Source of the DNA: Schwartzia sp. (in: firmicutes)
GTDB lineage: Bacteria > Bacillota > Negativicutes > Selenomonadales > Selenomonadaceae
Reading direction: 5' to 3'
DNA: 32,057 nt
NCBI GenBank assembly: GCA_017480545.1
Contig: JAFVAI010000091.1
Coordinates: 1-32,057, forward strand
The notes beneath the pieces are model-generated. The model was not told where the DNA came from. It saw nothing but the letters and a program-made list of their open reading frames with translations, and searched no databases. Made by a program: the position numbers and the translations under genes. Below, one piece after another: positions 13,956 to 22,760 of the stretch; position 1 is the stretch's first letter; every line of letters begins with the position of its first letter.

Positions 13956-16900
13956 ATGCCAAGATTCTTTATTGAACGTCCCATTTTCGCCATCGTCATC
14001 GCGATCCTGATGGTCATCATCGGCGCGATCGCGGGCTTCAATCTGCCGATTGCCCAATATCCGCAGATCTCGCCGCCGACGGTCAACGTCTCGACGACGT
14101 ACACCGGTGCCAGCGGCAAGGTCGTCAACGATACCGTGGCGCAGGTCATCGAGCAGCAGGTCAACGGCACGCAGGGCATGGACTATATGAGCTCCACGGC
14201 GGACGACAGCGGCAAGTATTCGCTGAACGTCTACTTCGAGCTTGGCACGAACGGCGACATGGACTCGGTGCTCGTGCAGAACAATGTTTCACGGGCGACT
14301 TCCAGCCTGCCCGCGGAGGTCACCGTCTACGGCGTCACGACGAAAAAATCCTCGCAGGACATGACGCTGGTTGGCGCGCTTTCCTCGCCGAACGGCAGCT
14401 ACGACCGGAATTTCATCAAAAATTACTTGGATATTTACCTCATTGACCAGATCAAGCGCGTGCACGGCGTCGGCGACGTCAACGTCTTCGGCACCGATTA
14501 CACGATGCGCGTCTGGCTGAACCCGGACAAAATCGCGGAGCTGAACATCACGATTTCCGACGTGGCGGCGGCGATCCAGGATCAGAACGTGCAGGCGCCG
14601 GGCGGCACGGTGGGCATGCTCCCCGCGCCGGACACGCAGGAGCGCCAGTATACGGGCATCGTGCAGGGCCGCCTCGAAACCCCGGAGGACTTCAAGAACG
14701 TCATCGTCAAGGCGGGGGAGAACGGCTCCTTCGTGCGCCTCGGCGACATTGCCCGCATCGCCCCCGGCGAGATGCAGCGGGCCACCGAGACCTCGACGAA
14801 CGGAGAGCCTTCCGTCGGCTTCGCCATCATGCTGACCGACGACGCCAACGCCATGGAGACCGTGGCGGGCGTCAAGAAGGTCATCGAGGAAGCGAAGGCG
14901 AACTTCCCGCCGGACATGGCCTATACGGAAATCGTCGACAACACGAAATTCATCACCGCGTCCCTCAATGAGGTCGCGCATACCTTCTTCGAGGCGCTGG
15001 TCATCGTCATGGTGGTCGTGTTCGTCTTCCTGCAAAGCTGGCGGGCGACGCTGATCCCGATGCTGGCGGTGCCGGTCTCCCTCGTGGCGACCTTCGGCGC
15101 GTTCATCATCCTCGATTTCACTATCAATACCTTGACCCTTTTCGCGATGGTGCTGGCCATCGGCCTCGTCGTCGACGACGCGATTGTCGTCATCGAGAGC
15201 GTCGAGGAGCACATGGAGAAGGAGCATCTTTCCCCGAAGGAAGCGACGCAGAAAGCGATGGACGAGGTGCAGGGCCCGGTCGTGGCCATCGCCTTCGTGC
15301 TGGCGGCGGTGTTCGTGCCCGTCGCGTTCCTCGGCGGCATGATGGGCGTGCTCTACAAGCAGTTCGCGCTGACCATCGCCGTGTCCATGGCGCTCTCCGC
15401 GTTCATCGCGCTGACGCTGACGCCGGCGCTTTGCGCGACCATGCTGAAGCCCCACGACCCGAACGCGAAAAAAGGCTTCTTTGACAAATTCTTCGACAAG
15501 TTCAACGACTGGTTCGACCGTTCGAAGGAGAGCTACACCGGCAAGGTGGTCTGGTTCATCGACCACACGAAGCTGGCCGTCGTCACGCTCGCCGTGTTCG
15601 TGGCGGGGCTGTATGTGATGAACAAGCTGGTTCCGTCCACCTTCGTCCCGGCGGAAGACCAAGGCTATTTTATTTCGGCGATTTCCCTCCCCGAGGGCAC
15701 GTCGCTGAACCGCACCGAGGAAACGATGGACCGGATTTCGGCGGAAGTGATGAAAATGGACGGCGTGGAAAACGTCATGACGGTCTACGGCTTCGACATC
15801 ACCACGTCGGCGGCGAAGTCCAGCGCGGGCACGCTCTTTGTCGGCCTCAAGGACTGGAAGGAGCGCAAGGCGCCGAATCTTTCCGTCAACGCGCTGATCG
15901 GCAATATGTTCCGCATGGGCGCGACGGACTTCCCGGAGGCGTCGGTCATCGCCTTCAACCCGCCGTCCCTTCCCGGTCTCGGCAACGTCGGCGGCTTCGC
16001 GCTCCAGCTTCAGGATATGTCCGGCCACACGGACGCGGAGCTGAACGAGATCGGCGGAAAAATCGTGGCGGCGGCGAACCAGCGGCCGGAGCTGCAAGGC
16101 GTCTATACCACGTTCAAAATCAACTCCCCGCGGTACAATTTCGACATTGACCGCGAAAAGGTCAAAACGCTGGGCGTGAACCTTTCCGATGTATTCACGG
16201 CGCTGCAAGTCAACTTCGGCGGCACGCAGGTCAACGATTTCAACCGGTTCGGGCGGACGTACAAGGTCATGCTCCAGTCGGACACGACCTACCGAAACGA
16301 GGTCGAGGCGGCGAAATTCGTCTTCGTGCGGAACAACATCGGCACGATGATCCCGCTGGACACGCTTTTGAATCCGCGGGTCAACACGGGCGCGTCCATC
16401 ATCTCCCGGTTCAACTCGTCCCGCAGCCTCACGATCCAGGGCAACCCGGCGGACGGCTACAGCTCCGGGCAGGCGCTCACAGCCATCGAGGAAGTGGTGC
16501 GCGAGAACGCGCCCTCCGGCTTCAACATCGACTGGTCGGGCCAGAGCCGACAGGAGAAGAAGGCCGGATCGAAGATGGGGCAAGTGCTCTTGATGTCCCT
16601 CGTCTTCGTGTTCCTCTGCCTCGCCGCGCTCTATGAAAGCTGGAGCGTCCCGTTCTCGGTGCTTTTGACGGTGCCGACGGGCATCTTCGGCGCGTACCTC
16701 TCCGAGTACATCATGGGGCAGGAAAACAGCGTCTATATGCAAATTGGCTTGATCACGATCATGGGCCTCGCGGCGAAAAACGCGATATTGATTGTCGAGT
16801 TCGCGAAAGCCTACAAGGACGAGGGCATGGACCCGGTGGAAGCCGCCATCAAGGCGGCGGGTCTCCGCCTCCGCCCGATCATCATGACGAGCCTAGCGTT

Positions 16901-17102
16901 CATCCTCGGCTGCCTCCCGCTGGCGGTGGCCAGCGGCGCGGGCGCGGGCTCCAGAAACGGCATGGGCATCGCCGTCGTCGGCGGCATGCTCTGCGCCACA
17001 GCCGTCGGCATCTTCCTGATCCCGGTGCTCTACGTCATCGTGGAAAAAGCGTCGGATATGCTGAACAGGAAGCAAAAGGAAATGGTGGACGGGAACGTGT
17101 AA
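13956..17102 (+). CDS. acrB: RND multidrug efflux transporter, HAE1 family (AcrB type)
   Basis: A 1048-residue proton-driven inner-membrane exporter of drugs and other amphiphilic compounds. The start MPRFFIERPIFAIVIAILM is the typical first helix. TM4 has LVVDDAIVVIESVEEHM with the proton-relay pair Asp407-Asp408 at the same numbers as in E. coli AcrB. TM10 has GLAAKNAILIVEFAKAY with the matching Lys at 941. Porter-domain and funnel sequences are complete, and TM11-12 segments close the protein (GMGIAVVGGMLCATAVGIFLIPVLYVIVEK). It follows acrA directly, with AGGGGG before the ATG, and ends at a terminator. The outer-membrane partner must be encoded elsewhere. Confidence 0.95.
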   Translation: MPRFFIERPIFAIVIAILMVIIGAIAGFNLPIAQYPQISPPTVNVSTTYTGASGKVVNDTVAQVIEQQVNGTQGMDYMSSTADDSGKYSLNVYFELGTNGDMDSVLVQNNVSRATSSLPAEVTVYGVTTKKSSQDMTLVGALSSPNGSYDRNFIKNYLDIYLIDQIKRVHGVGDVNVFGTDYTMRVWLNPDKIAELNITISDVAAAIQDQNVQAPGGTVGMLPAPDTQERQYTGIVQGRLETPEDFKNVIVKAGENGSFVRLGDIARIAPGEMQRATETSTNGEPSVGFAIMLTDDANAMETVAGVKKVIEEAKANFPPDMAYTEIVDNTKFITASLNEVAHTFFEALVIVMVVVFVFLQSWRATLIPMLAVPVSLVATFGAFIILDFTINTLTLFAMVLAIGLVVDDAIVVIESVEEHMEKEHLSPKEATQKAMDEVQGPVVAIAFVLAAVFVPVAFLGGMMGVLYKQFALTIAVSMALSAFIALTLTPALCATMLKPHDPNAKKGFFDKFFDKFNDWFDRSKESYTGKVVWFIDHTKLAVVTLAVFVAGLYVMNKLVPSTFVPAEDQGYFISAISLPEGTSLNRTEETMDRISAEVMKMDGVENVMTVYGFDITTSAAKSSAGTLFVGLKDWKERKAPNLSVNALIGNMFRMGATDFPEASVIAFNPPSLPGLGNVGGFALQLQDMSGHTDAELNEIGGKIVAAANQRPELQGVYTTFKINSPRYNFDIDREKVKTLGVNLSDVFTALQVNFGGTQVNDFNRFGRTYKVMLQSDTTYRNEVEAAKFVFVRNNIGTMIPLDTLLNPRVNTGASIISRFNSSRSLTIQGNPADGYSSGQALTAIEEVVRENAPSGFNIDWSGQSRQEKKAGSKMGQVLLMSLVFVFLCLAALYESWSVPFSVLLTVPTGIFGAYLSEYIMGQENSVYMQIGLITIMGLAAKNAILIVEFAKAYKDEGMDPVEAAIKAAGLRLRPIIMTSLAFILGCLPLAVASGAGAGSRNGMGIAVVGGMLCATAVGIFLIPVLYVIVEKASDMLNRKQKEMVDGNV

Positions 17103-17113
17103 AAAATATGGAA

Positions 17114-17161
17114 GGCTCCGCAATCACTGCTTGTTTGCTGTGGTTGCGGGGCTTTTGTTTT
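17114..17161 (+). terminator. Terminator of acrAB
   Basis: GGCTCCGCAATCAC (17114-17127) pairs with GTGGTTGCGGGGC (17140-17152) through a 12-base loop with G-U pairs. TTTTGTTTT follows. It begins 12 bases after the acrB stop. Confidence 0.85.
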
Positions 17162-17180
17162 GCCGCTGAACGATGTGTGG

Positions 17181-17209
17181 TTTACATTCGGCACAGCCTA
17201 TGTTAAAAT
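17181..17209 (+). promoter_or_regulatory. Promoter of the polytopic membrane protein gene
   Basis: TTTACA (17181-17186), 17-base spacer, TAAAAT (17204-17209). Start of RNA is expected near 17216, which rules out the two ATGs upstream of it (17173 and 17200) and favours the ATG at 17233. Confidence 0.6.
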
Positions 17210-17232
17210 TCCCTCTGTGTTTGATTCTTTTT

Positions 17233-18936
17233 ATGGGGGTTTTGACGATTAACAAAAATTCCGGCAAGTATAAAGGCGTTTTGGTTCTTTTAGGCTGGTT
17301 CGGCCTGATGTATGTGGCGAACGCGTGGATGCCGCTCTATCGGGATGATTATTGGGCGGCGTTGGTCTGGGGGACGGGCGATCATTTCGAGTCGTTTTTT
17401 GATGTGTTTCGTTCACTTGGGCGGTATTATATGCTGCATGGCGGGCGACTGGTCAGTTTCTTTATCCAGTTTGCCTTTCTGTATGTCGGCAAATTTTGGT
17501 TCGATATCGCTAATGCGCTAGTCTTCGCGGTGATGTGCGCGGTGATACTCATGCATTGCCGACGGGAGCTTGTTTTTGCCGACGAGCCGAAAATGCTGTT
17601 CGCGATTGGTGCGTTTTTGTGGTTCGGGCTTTCCCATTTCGGAGAGGTCGTGATTTGGCTCTGCGGGGCGGCGGTCTATCTTTGGACCGGGCTTTTGACG
17701 GCGCTTTTCCTGCTGCCTTACAATTTGGCGGAGGCGGGCAACTGGAAAAAGCCGTGGCGCGGACAAGCAGCCTGGATGTTTTTTCTCGGCATGGTTGCCG
17801 CCTGCTCGGTGGAAAACCTGACGGTGACGACGACGCTTTTGGCCGCGTGGCTTTCTTTCCGCGCTTATGGGCGGCGGGAATTTTCCGCGTGGATGGGAAC
17901 GGGCGCCTTGGGGGCGCTGATTGGCACCATTGCTTGTATCGTTGCACCCGGCAATTATGTCCGTATCGAAGAGGATAATGATCGTTCTTGGCTGTTTCAT
18001 TTGCTGAACCAAGTACCGGCGAATCTGGAAATGATTCTATATATGATGCCGCTGCTTTTGGCGATGGTTTTGGCAGTACGGCTTTTGTATCTGGCTGCGG
18101 CCAAGCGGCACGGGATTTCATTGCCGCCGGAGCCGCAGCGGGAGGAGCGTCATTGGGGGCTTCTCGGTGTGCTGGCGCTCTGCACCGTGTCTTTCTTTAC
18201 GACGGGATTTTTCTACAAGACGTTGGAAGCGGCGGTCGTATACGGCATCTTTTTCCCGTTGGGGCTGACCGAGGCAGTCTTGCTCTCTCATTTCAACAAT
18301 ACGATGCAAGGGCTGGAGGAGGCTCTCATCTATCTTTTGGGCGTCGGCTATATTTATTTGGCGAGCGTCCATGCACTGGGTGTGCAAAAGAGCCGGATCG
18401 CGACATTGAAAAAGAGAATATCATTGGGAGAACTGGCGTCGGATTTTCCGCAGCTCCGGTACGCAGCTTTTTTTGCCGGGCTGTGCGTGCTCAATAATCT
18501 TTGGATGATGGGTGCGCCGTCGTTTCCGGGGCGCGCTCTCTTCAGCTCGTCGGTGATGTTGGTGATCGGCGCGGTGGTAGTGCTCCGGATTCCCGCCGTG
18601 CAGGAAAAGTTGTTCGCCCATGGGAACGGGCGCGTGTTCCGGTGGGGCGGCGTTTGCCTTTTCGCGTTTATTGCGGTGGCGACGATCACCGTACTGCATG
18701 GGATTTGGCAGGAGGATGCGGTGCGCATTTCGTATATCGCCAGAGAGGCGGCCGCCGGCAAAAAGGTGGTTGCTGTTCCGCCCAGTGAGATACCTGAACA
18801 ACGGCGCATTTTGCGTCATATCGCGTATGACGATTTCAATGCGGGATTGACACGCAATCCTGTTTGTGATTATTACGGCATCGACAACATCGTGCTCGAT
18901 CCGAAAATGAGCCTTGAAGCCATACGGGCCGATTGA
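17233..18936 (+). CDS. Polytopic membrane protein, DUF6056/GT-C-like
   Basis: A 567-residue protein with roughly ten to twelve hydrophobic segments. Near the N-terminus is NAWMPLYRDDYWAALVWGTG, an acidic D-D-Y loop after the first membrane helix, then LHGGRLVSFFIQF. This layout (Asp pair in the first extracytoplasmic loop, many TM helices, a soluble C-terminal tail) resembles GT-C lipid-linked sugar transferases and the DUF6056 group. The tail (AREAAAGKKVVAVPPSEIPEQ...NPVCDYYGIDNIVLDPK) is soluble. It would work at the cytoplasmic membrane, perhaps adding a sugar to a surface glycan. No strong ribosome site precedes the ATG at 17233; the start rests on promoter position. Its stop codon overlaps the glyQS promoter. 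Confidence 0.6.
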   Translation: MGVLTINKNSGKYKGVLVLLGWFGLMYVANAWMPLYRDDYWAALVWGTGDHFESFFDVFRSLGRYYMLHGGRLVSFFIQFAFLYVGKFWFDIANALVFAVMCAVILMHCRRELVFADEPKMLFAIGAFLWFGLSHFGEVVIWLCGAAVYLWTGLLTALFLLPYNLAEAGNWKKPWRGQAAWMFFLGMVAACSVENLTVTTTLLAAWLSFRAYGRREFSAWMGTGALGALIGTIACIVAPGNYVRIEEDNDRSWLFHLLNQVPANLEMILYMMPLLLAMVLAVRLLYLAAAKRHGISLPPEPQREERHWGLLGVLALCTVSFFTTGFFYKTLEAAVVYGIFFPLGLTEAVLLSHFNNTMQGLEEALIYLLGVGYIYLASVHALGVQKSRIATLKKRISLGELASDFPQLRYAAFFAGLCVLNNLWMMGAPSFPGRALFSSSVMLVIGAVVVLRIPAVQEKLFAHGNGRVFRWGGVCLFAFIAVATITVLHGIWQEDAVRISYIAREAAAGKKVVAVPPSEIPEQRRILRHIAYDDFNAGLTRNPVCDYYGIDNIVLDPKMSLEAIRAD

Positions 18937-18961
18937 CAAACGTCGGCGGATTTGCTAAACT
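18933..18961 (+). promoter_or_regulatory. glyQS promoter
   Basis: TTGACA (18933-18938), 17-base spacer, TAAACT (18956-18961). The -35 overlaps the stop codon of the upstream gene. RNA would start near 18968, just before the T-box leader. Confidence 0.7.
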
Positions 18962-18967
18962 TGCGAT

Positions 18968-19190
18968 TGCGGCGTGAATTGTTGCCGTGCGCGATGACGG
19001 GAAAAAGTAGCGTTTACAGGACAGCGAGGCAACGGCGGTGGAAGGTTGCCATTTAACGCGAAAGGCATCCCGGAGCGGAACGTATGCACAAGAGAGGGCC
19101 GGATCGGCCAAACAGGGTGGAACCGCGGGATCTTGAAATCAAGTCTCGTCCCTGCGACAATTTTGTTGCGGGGCGAGACTTATTTTTTGT
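18968..19190 (+). promoter_or_regulatory. Glycine T-box riboswitch with terminator
   Basis: The leader senses uncharged tRNA-Gly and allows read-through into glyQS when glycine is short. Seen directly: GATGACGGGAAAAAGTA near the 5' end (18993-19009), typical of the base of Stem I; a GGCAAC/GTTGCC apical hairpin (19028-19050); a likely GGC specifier codon at 19064-19066 inside GAAAGGCATC, followed by a purine as usual; a GGCCGGATCGGCC stem; and the T-box consensus AGGGTGGAACCGCG at 19114-19127. The terminator hairpin (19141-19181) is followed by TATTTTTTG. Identity is firm; the exact specifier position is a reading by eye. Confidence 0.93.
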
Positions 19191-19213
19191 CCCGCGAAGG
19201 AGGAAGGGCGCTT

Positions 19214-20110
19214 ATGAAGTTTCAGGAAATCATTCTGGCCTTGCAAAAGTTTTGGTCAGATCGGGGCTGCGTTCTGGCGGAGCCCTACGACGTGGAAAAA
19301 GGCGCGGGGACGATGAACCCGTCGACATTTTTGCGCGTACTTGGGCCGGAGCCGTGGAACGTGGCCTATGTGGAGCCGTCGCGCCGCCCGGCAGACGGGC
19401 GCTATGGCGAGAACCCGAACCGGCTCTATCAGCATCACCAGTTTCAGGTCATTATGAAGCCGTCGCCGGACAACATTCAGGAACTCTATCTGGAAAGTCT
19501 CGAAAGCCTCGGCATCGAGCCGAAGAAACACGATATCCGTTTCGTCGAGGACAACTGGGAGTCGCCGACGTTGGGGGCGTGGGGGCTGGGTTGGGAAGTC
19601 TGGCTCGACGGCATGGAAATTACACAGTTCACTTATTTCCAACAGGTCGGCAGCCAAGATGTGGCGCCGACGGCAGTGGAAATCACGTACGGCCTCGAGC
19701 GTCTCGCCATGTACATCCAAGGCGTCGAGAACGTTTATGATGTGCGGTGGACCGATGAAGTGACTTATGGCGATGTGTTCCATCAAAATGAATACGAGCA
19801 GTCGGCCTATGCCTTTGAGATTTCGGACGAGCCGCTGCTGTTCGAGCTGTTCGAGAAGTATGAGAAAGAGGCAGTGCGCATCATCGATCTCGGCTATGTG
19901 CATCCGGCCTATGATTATGTGCTGAAGTGTTCGCACACGTTCAATTTGCTCGATGCCCGGGGCGCAATCAGCGTGTCCGAGCGTACGGCCTTTATCGGGC
20001 GTGTGCGCAAGCTCGCTAGGCTTTGCGCGCAGTGCTATTTGGCACAGCGCGAGAAGCTCGGCTATCCCATGCTGAAACATCAGGAAGCAAAGGAGGCGAA
20101 AACGGCATGA
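19214..20110 (+). CDS. glyQ: Glycyl-tRNA synthetase alpha subunit
   Basis: The catalytic subunit of the alpha2-beta2 bacterial glycyl-tRNA synthetase, 298 residues. The sequence [79 protein letters not shown] is nearly invariant in this family. Class II motifs continue through [30 protein letters not shown]. Start ATG follows AAGGAGGAAGG. It is controlled by the glycine T-box upstream and overlaps glyS by four bases (ATGA). Confidence 0.98.
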   Translation: MKFQEIILALQKFWSDRGCVLAEPYDVEKGAGTMNPSTFLRVLGPEPWNVAYVEPSRRPADGRYGENPNRLYQHHQFQVIMKPSPDNIQELYLESLESLGIEPKKHDIRFVEDNWESPTLGAWGLGWEVWLDGMEITQFTYFQQVGSQDVAPTAVEITYGLERLAMYIQGVENVYDVRWTDEVTYGDVFHQNEYEQSAYAFEISDEPLLFELFEKYEKEAVRIIDLGYVHPAYDYVLKCSHTFNLLDARGAISVSERTAFIGRVRKLARLCAQCYLAQREKLGYPMLKHQEAKEAKTA

Positions 20111-22164
20111 GCAAAGATTTGCTTTTGGAAATCGGAACGGAGGAAGTCCCGGCGCATGCGATGCCGGGAATCCTGAATGAATTGAAGGAAAACGCGGCGA
20201 AGGCGTTCAAGGAGCTTCGGCTTGCATATGCGTCGGTCTCGGCTCTTGGAACGCCACGACGCATGGCGCTTTCGGTCCAAGGACTGACTGAGCGCCAGCC
20301 GGACATCGAAAGCGAACGGCGTGGCCCGTCCGTTCAGGCAGCGTTTGATGCTGACGGCAACCCGACGAAGGCGGCGCAGGGATTCGCCAGGGGGCAAAAG
20401 GTGGACCCGTCGGCGTTGGTGCAAAAGGATGGATACGTTTATGCGGTGGTGCATGAAGCGGGCGCGGCAACCGAAACGTTGCTGCCGGAGCTGTTAAAGG
20501 GATTGGTGACGGGGCTTTCATTCCCGAACAGTATGCGCTGGGGCAGCCTTGATTTCCGGTTCATTCGTCCGCTGCGTTGGCTCGTGGCGCTGTATGGTGA
20601 GGACGTGGTGCCTTTTGAGGTCGCCTCGGTGCGGTCGGGGCGCGTGTCACGCGGGCATCGGTTCCTTGGGCATGAATCCTTTGGCATTGCGGGCGCGTCC
20701 GACTATGTGGCGGCCTGCGAAAAGGAATATGTCATTGTCGATCAGGAACGGCGTCGCGGCATGATCCGCGCCCAAATCGAAGAAATGGCGAAGGCACAGG
20801 GCGGCGTCGCGGAAATCACCGACGATTTGCTGGAAGAGGTTACCTATCTCGTCGAGTATCCGACGGCGCTCTGCGGAAAATTTGAGGACAAGTATCTGGA
20901 ATTGCCGCCGGAGGCGGTGATTACGCCGATGCGCGATCATCAGCGGTATTTCCCTGTCAAGGATGTGGCGGGAAAGCTGTTGCCGCTTTTTATCACGGTG
21001 CGGAACGGCGGGAAGGATTACCTTGATGTGGTGCAGCACGGCAATGAGCGCGTCTTGCGTGCGCGTCTCGCGGACGCGCAGTTCTTCTTCGATGAGGACA
21101 GGAAGAAGCCTCTGGAGAAGCATTTGGAAAAATTGAAAACGGTAGTCTTTCAGGAAGGGCTCGGCACAGTCTACGACAAAACGGGACGCTTGGAGCGCTT
21201 GTCAGCGGTGATTGCCGACGCGTTGGGTGTCGGCGTGGCGGAGAAAGACAAGGCCATGCGCGCGGCGAAGCTTGCGAAGGCTGATCTCGTGACGGGCATG
21301 GTCACGGAATTTACCGAACTGCAGGGCGTAATGGGGCGTTCTTACGCGCTTCTTGACGGTGAGGACGCGGAGGTGGCCGAGGCCATCGACGAGCATTATC
21401 TGCCGCGCTTCGCGGGCGACCGTCTGCCCCGGACTGTGGCGGGACGTATCGTGAGCCTTGCGGACAAGCTGGACAATATGGTAGCGACGTTCAGCCGCGG
21501 CTTGATTCCGACCGGCTCCCAGGATCCCTTCGCGCTCCGTCGGCAGGCCCTTGGCCTTGTCCGCATGGTCGTCGAGGCGAAGCTCCGCTTTCCGCTGTCG
21601 GCTTTCGTCGCGGCGGCGATGGACGAGCTCAAGATTACGGACGCGGCGGCACGGGAAAAAATGCAGACTGACGTCGCGGAGTTTCTGCGTTTGCGCGTGA
21701 AGAACGTGCTGGATGACGCGGGCGTACGTTACGACGTAGCGGATGCGGTGCTTGGCGATGTGGATGATATTTGCGCCGTTTATCGACGCGCGGAAGTCGT
21801 ACAAAAAGCGCTTTCGACAGGGGCTCTGGACACGCCGGTACAGGCCTTCGCTCGCGCGGGCAACCTCGCGCAGAAGGCGGAAAACGCGAAGTTCGACGCA
21901 GCGACCTTTGCCGTTCCGGAGGAAAAATCGTTGGCGGAGGCATATCAAGCGGCAAAAGAAAAGACGGAAGCCGCCGTGCGTTCCGACGATTGGGAGGCGG
22001 CGCTTTCGGCGCTTGGCACGTTGGCAAAGCCCATCGACGCGTTTTTCGACGCGGTGATGGTCATGGACGAGGATGCGCAGGTTCGGGCCAATCGCCTCGG
22101 GCTGCTCAAATCCATCGACGTATTGGTCAAGACTGTCGCCGATTTTTCGAAGCTCGTGATGTGA
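20107..22164 (+). CDS. glyS: Glycyl-tRNA synthetase beta subunit
   Basis: The tRNA-binding subunit of the same enzyme, 685 residues, full length. It begins [21 protein letters not shown] and has the family blocks [40 protein letters not shown] and FLGHESF, with [33 protein letters not shown] further on. The C-terminal third is a DALR-type anticodon-binding region ([19 protein letters not shown] onward). The ATG overlaps the glyQ stop, and AGGAGG lies about ten bases ahead of it, so the pair is translationally coupled. Confidence 0.97.
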   Translation: MSKDLLLEIGTEEVPAHAMPGILNELKENAAKAFKELRLAYASVSALGTPRRMALSVQGLTERQPDIESERRGPSVQAAFDADGNPTKAAQGFARGQKVDPSALVQKDGYVYAVVHEAGAATETLLPELLKGLVTGLSFPNSMRWGSLDFRFIRPLRWLVALYGEDVVPFEVASVRSGRVSRGHRFLGHESFGIAGASDYVAACEKEYVIVDQERRRGMIRAQIEEMAKAQGGVAEITDDLLEEVTYLVEYPTALCGKFEDKYLELPPEAVITPMRDHQRYFPVKDVAGKLLPLFITVRNGGKDYLDVVQHGNERVLRARLADAQFFFDEDRKKPLEKHLEKLKTVVFQEGLGTVYDKTGRLERLSAVIADALGVGVAEKDKAMRAAKLAKADLVTGMVTEFTELQGVMGRSYALLDGEDAEVAEAIDEHYLPRFAGDRLPRTVAGRIVSLADKLDNMVATFSRGLIPTGSQDPFALRRQALGLVRMVVEAKLRFPLSAFVAAAMDELKITDAAAREKMQTDVAEFLRLRVKNVLDDAGVRYDVADAVLGDVDDICAVYRRAEVVQKALSTGALDTPVQAFARAGNLAQKAENAKFDAATFAVPEEKSLAEAYQAAKEKTEAAVRSDDWEAALSALGTLAKPIDAFFDAVMVMDEDAQVRANRLGLLKSIDVLVKTVADFSKLVM

Positions 22165-22178
22165 TCGTCAAAAAAGAC

Positions 22179-22209
22179 AAAGCGCGGTATTTGACAAAAG
22201 CCGCGCTTT
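22179..22209. terminator. Hairpin after glyS that encloses the tRNA promoter -35 box
   Basis: AAAGCGCGG (22179-22187) and CCGCGCTTT (22201-22209) are perfect complements with a 13-base loop containing TTGACA. It may end glyQS transcripts, but the T-run after it is poor (ATCTTATAAT). Confidence 0.5.
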
Positions 22210-22219
22210 ATCTTATAAT
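22191..22219 (+). promoter_or_regulatory. Consensus promoter for tRNA-Pro
   Basis: TTGACA (22191-22196), 17-base spacer, TATAAT (22214-22219): both hexamers and the spacing match the sigma-70 consensus exactly. It ends ten bases before the mature tRNA. Confidence 0.88.
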
Positions 22220-22229
22220 AAATTTCCGT

Positions 22230-22306
22230 CGGGGCGTAGCCCAGTTTGGTAGAGCGCTTCCTTGGGGTGGAAGAGGTCGTCGGTTCAAATCCGGTCGCTC
22301 CGACCA
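22230..22306 (+). tRNA. tRNA-Pro (anticodon GGG)
   Basis: A complete 77-base cloverleaf with encoded CCA. Acceptor arms CGGGGCG and CGCTCCG pair with one G-U. The D-arm contains AGCCCAGTTTGGTAGAGC. The anticodon stem CTTCC/GGAAG encloses the loop TTGGGGT, so positions 34-36 are GGG, reading proline codons CCC and CCU. The T-arm has GGTTCAAATCC. The discriminator is A followed by CCA at 22304-22306. Confidence 0.95.
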
Positions 22307-22317
22307 TAATCAAAAGC

Positions 22318-22350
22318 AAAAGGCGCAGGGAAAAACCTTGCGCCTTTTTT
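22318..22350 (+). terminator. Terminator of tRNA-Pro
   Basis: AAAAGGCGCAGG and CCTTGCGCCTTTT form a stem with one bulge and an A-rich loop, followed by a run of six T (22345-22350). Confidence 0.85.
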
Positions 22351-22356
22351 GTTTGC

Positions 22357-22385
22357 TTGTATAGCGGCGGGAAAAATGATATATT
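22357..22385 (+). promoter_or_regulatory. Promoter of the hypF-heptose gene train
   Basis: TTGTAT (22357-22362), 17-base spacer, TATATT (22380-22385). RNA would begin near 22392, which favours the TTG at 22431 rather than the ATG at 22395 as the first start codon. Confidence 0.5.
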
Positions 22386-22430
22386 TATTGCATTATGGAA
22401 GCTTATGACACGGCGGGAGGGGAGAAGCCT

Positions 22431-22760
22431 TTGAAACAATTGCAATATTTAATCACGGCGGTTTGGGGCTTTCTCACCCCTTCTCTTGCCTTTGACGGTG
22501 CGCAGCAGCTTGTCACCGCGTTGAAGCAAGGAGAGGCGCAAGGAGATCCGACGCCAATGGAATATATGTTGCTGCTGGTTCTGGCGGCCGGCGGGTGTGT
22601 GCTGGCGTTTTTGTTTTTTGATGCGTTGTTTTCCGCCTATGCGTTGCCGAAGATAAGCGGGCGCTTTCGCGGCTTTCTGATGAACTTGCTGCTGTATGTC
22701 GCGCTTGTTCCCGTCGGGTGGTTGGCCGTGACCCATTTTGTTTCGGCGTTGGGCTCATGA
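22431..22760 (+). CDS. Small membrane protein, function unknown
   Basis: A protein of about 109 residues with two strong hydrophobic segments (MLLLVLAAGGCVLAFLFFDALF and FLMNLLLYVALVPVGWLAVTHFV) and a weaker one at the N-terminus (LQYLITAVWGFLTPSLAF). I chose the TTG at 22431 because GGGAGGGGAG ends six or seven bases before it; an ATG at 22395 would add 12 residues but lies right at the expected RNA start. I recognise no family. Its stop overlaps the hypF start (ATGA), so it is translationally coupled to hypF. Confidence 0.6.
   Translation: MKQLQYLITAVWGFLTPSLAFDGAQQLVTALKQGEAQGDPTPMEYMLLLVLAAGGCVLAFLFFDALFSAYALPKISGRFRGFLMNLLLYVALVPVGWLAVTHFVSALGS

Noticed and set aside
12747..14057. A 436-codon open frame on the minus strand
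   Set aside because: Antisense shadow of acrA with no recognisable protein motifs or ribosome site.
14289..16742. An 817-codon open frame on the minus strand
   Set aside because: It lies wholly antisense to acrB, has low-complexity His/Arg/Asp-rich sequence, and results from GC-biased third positions of acrB.
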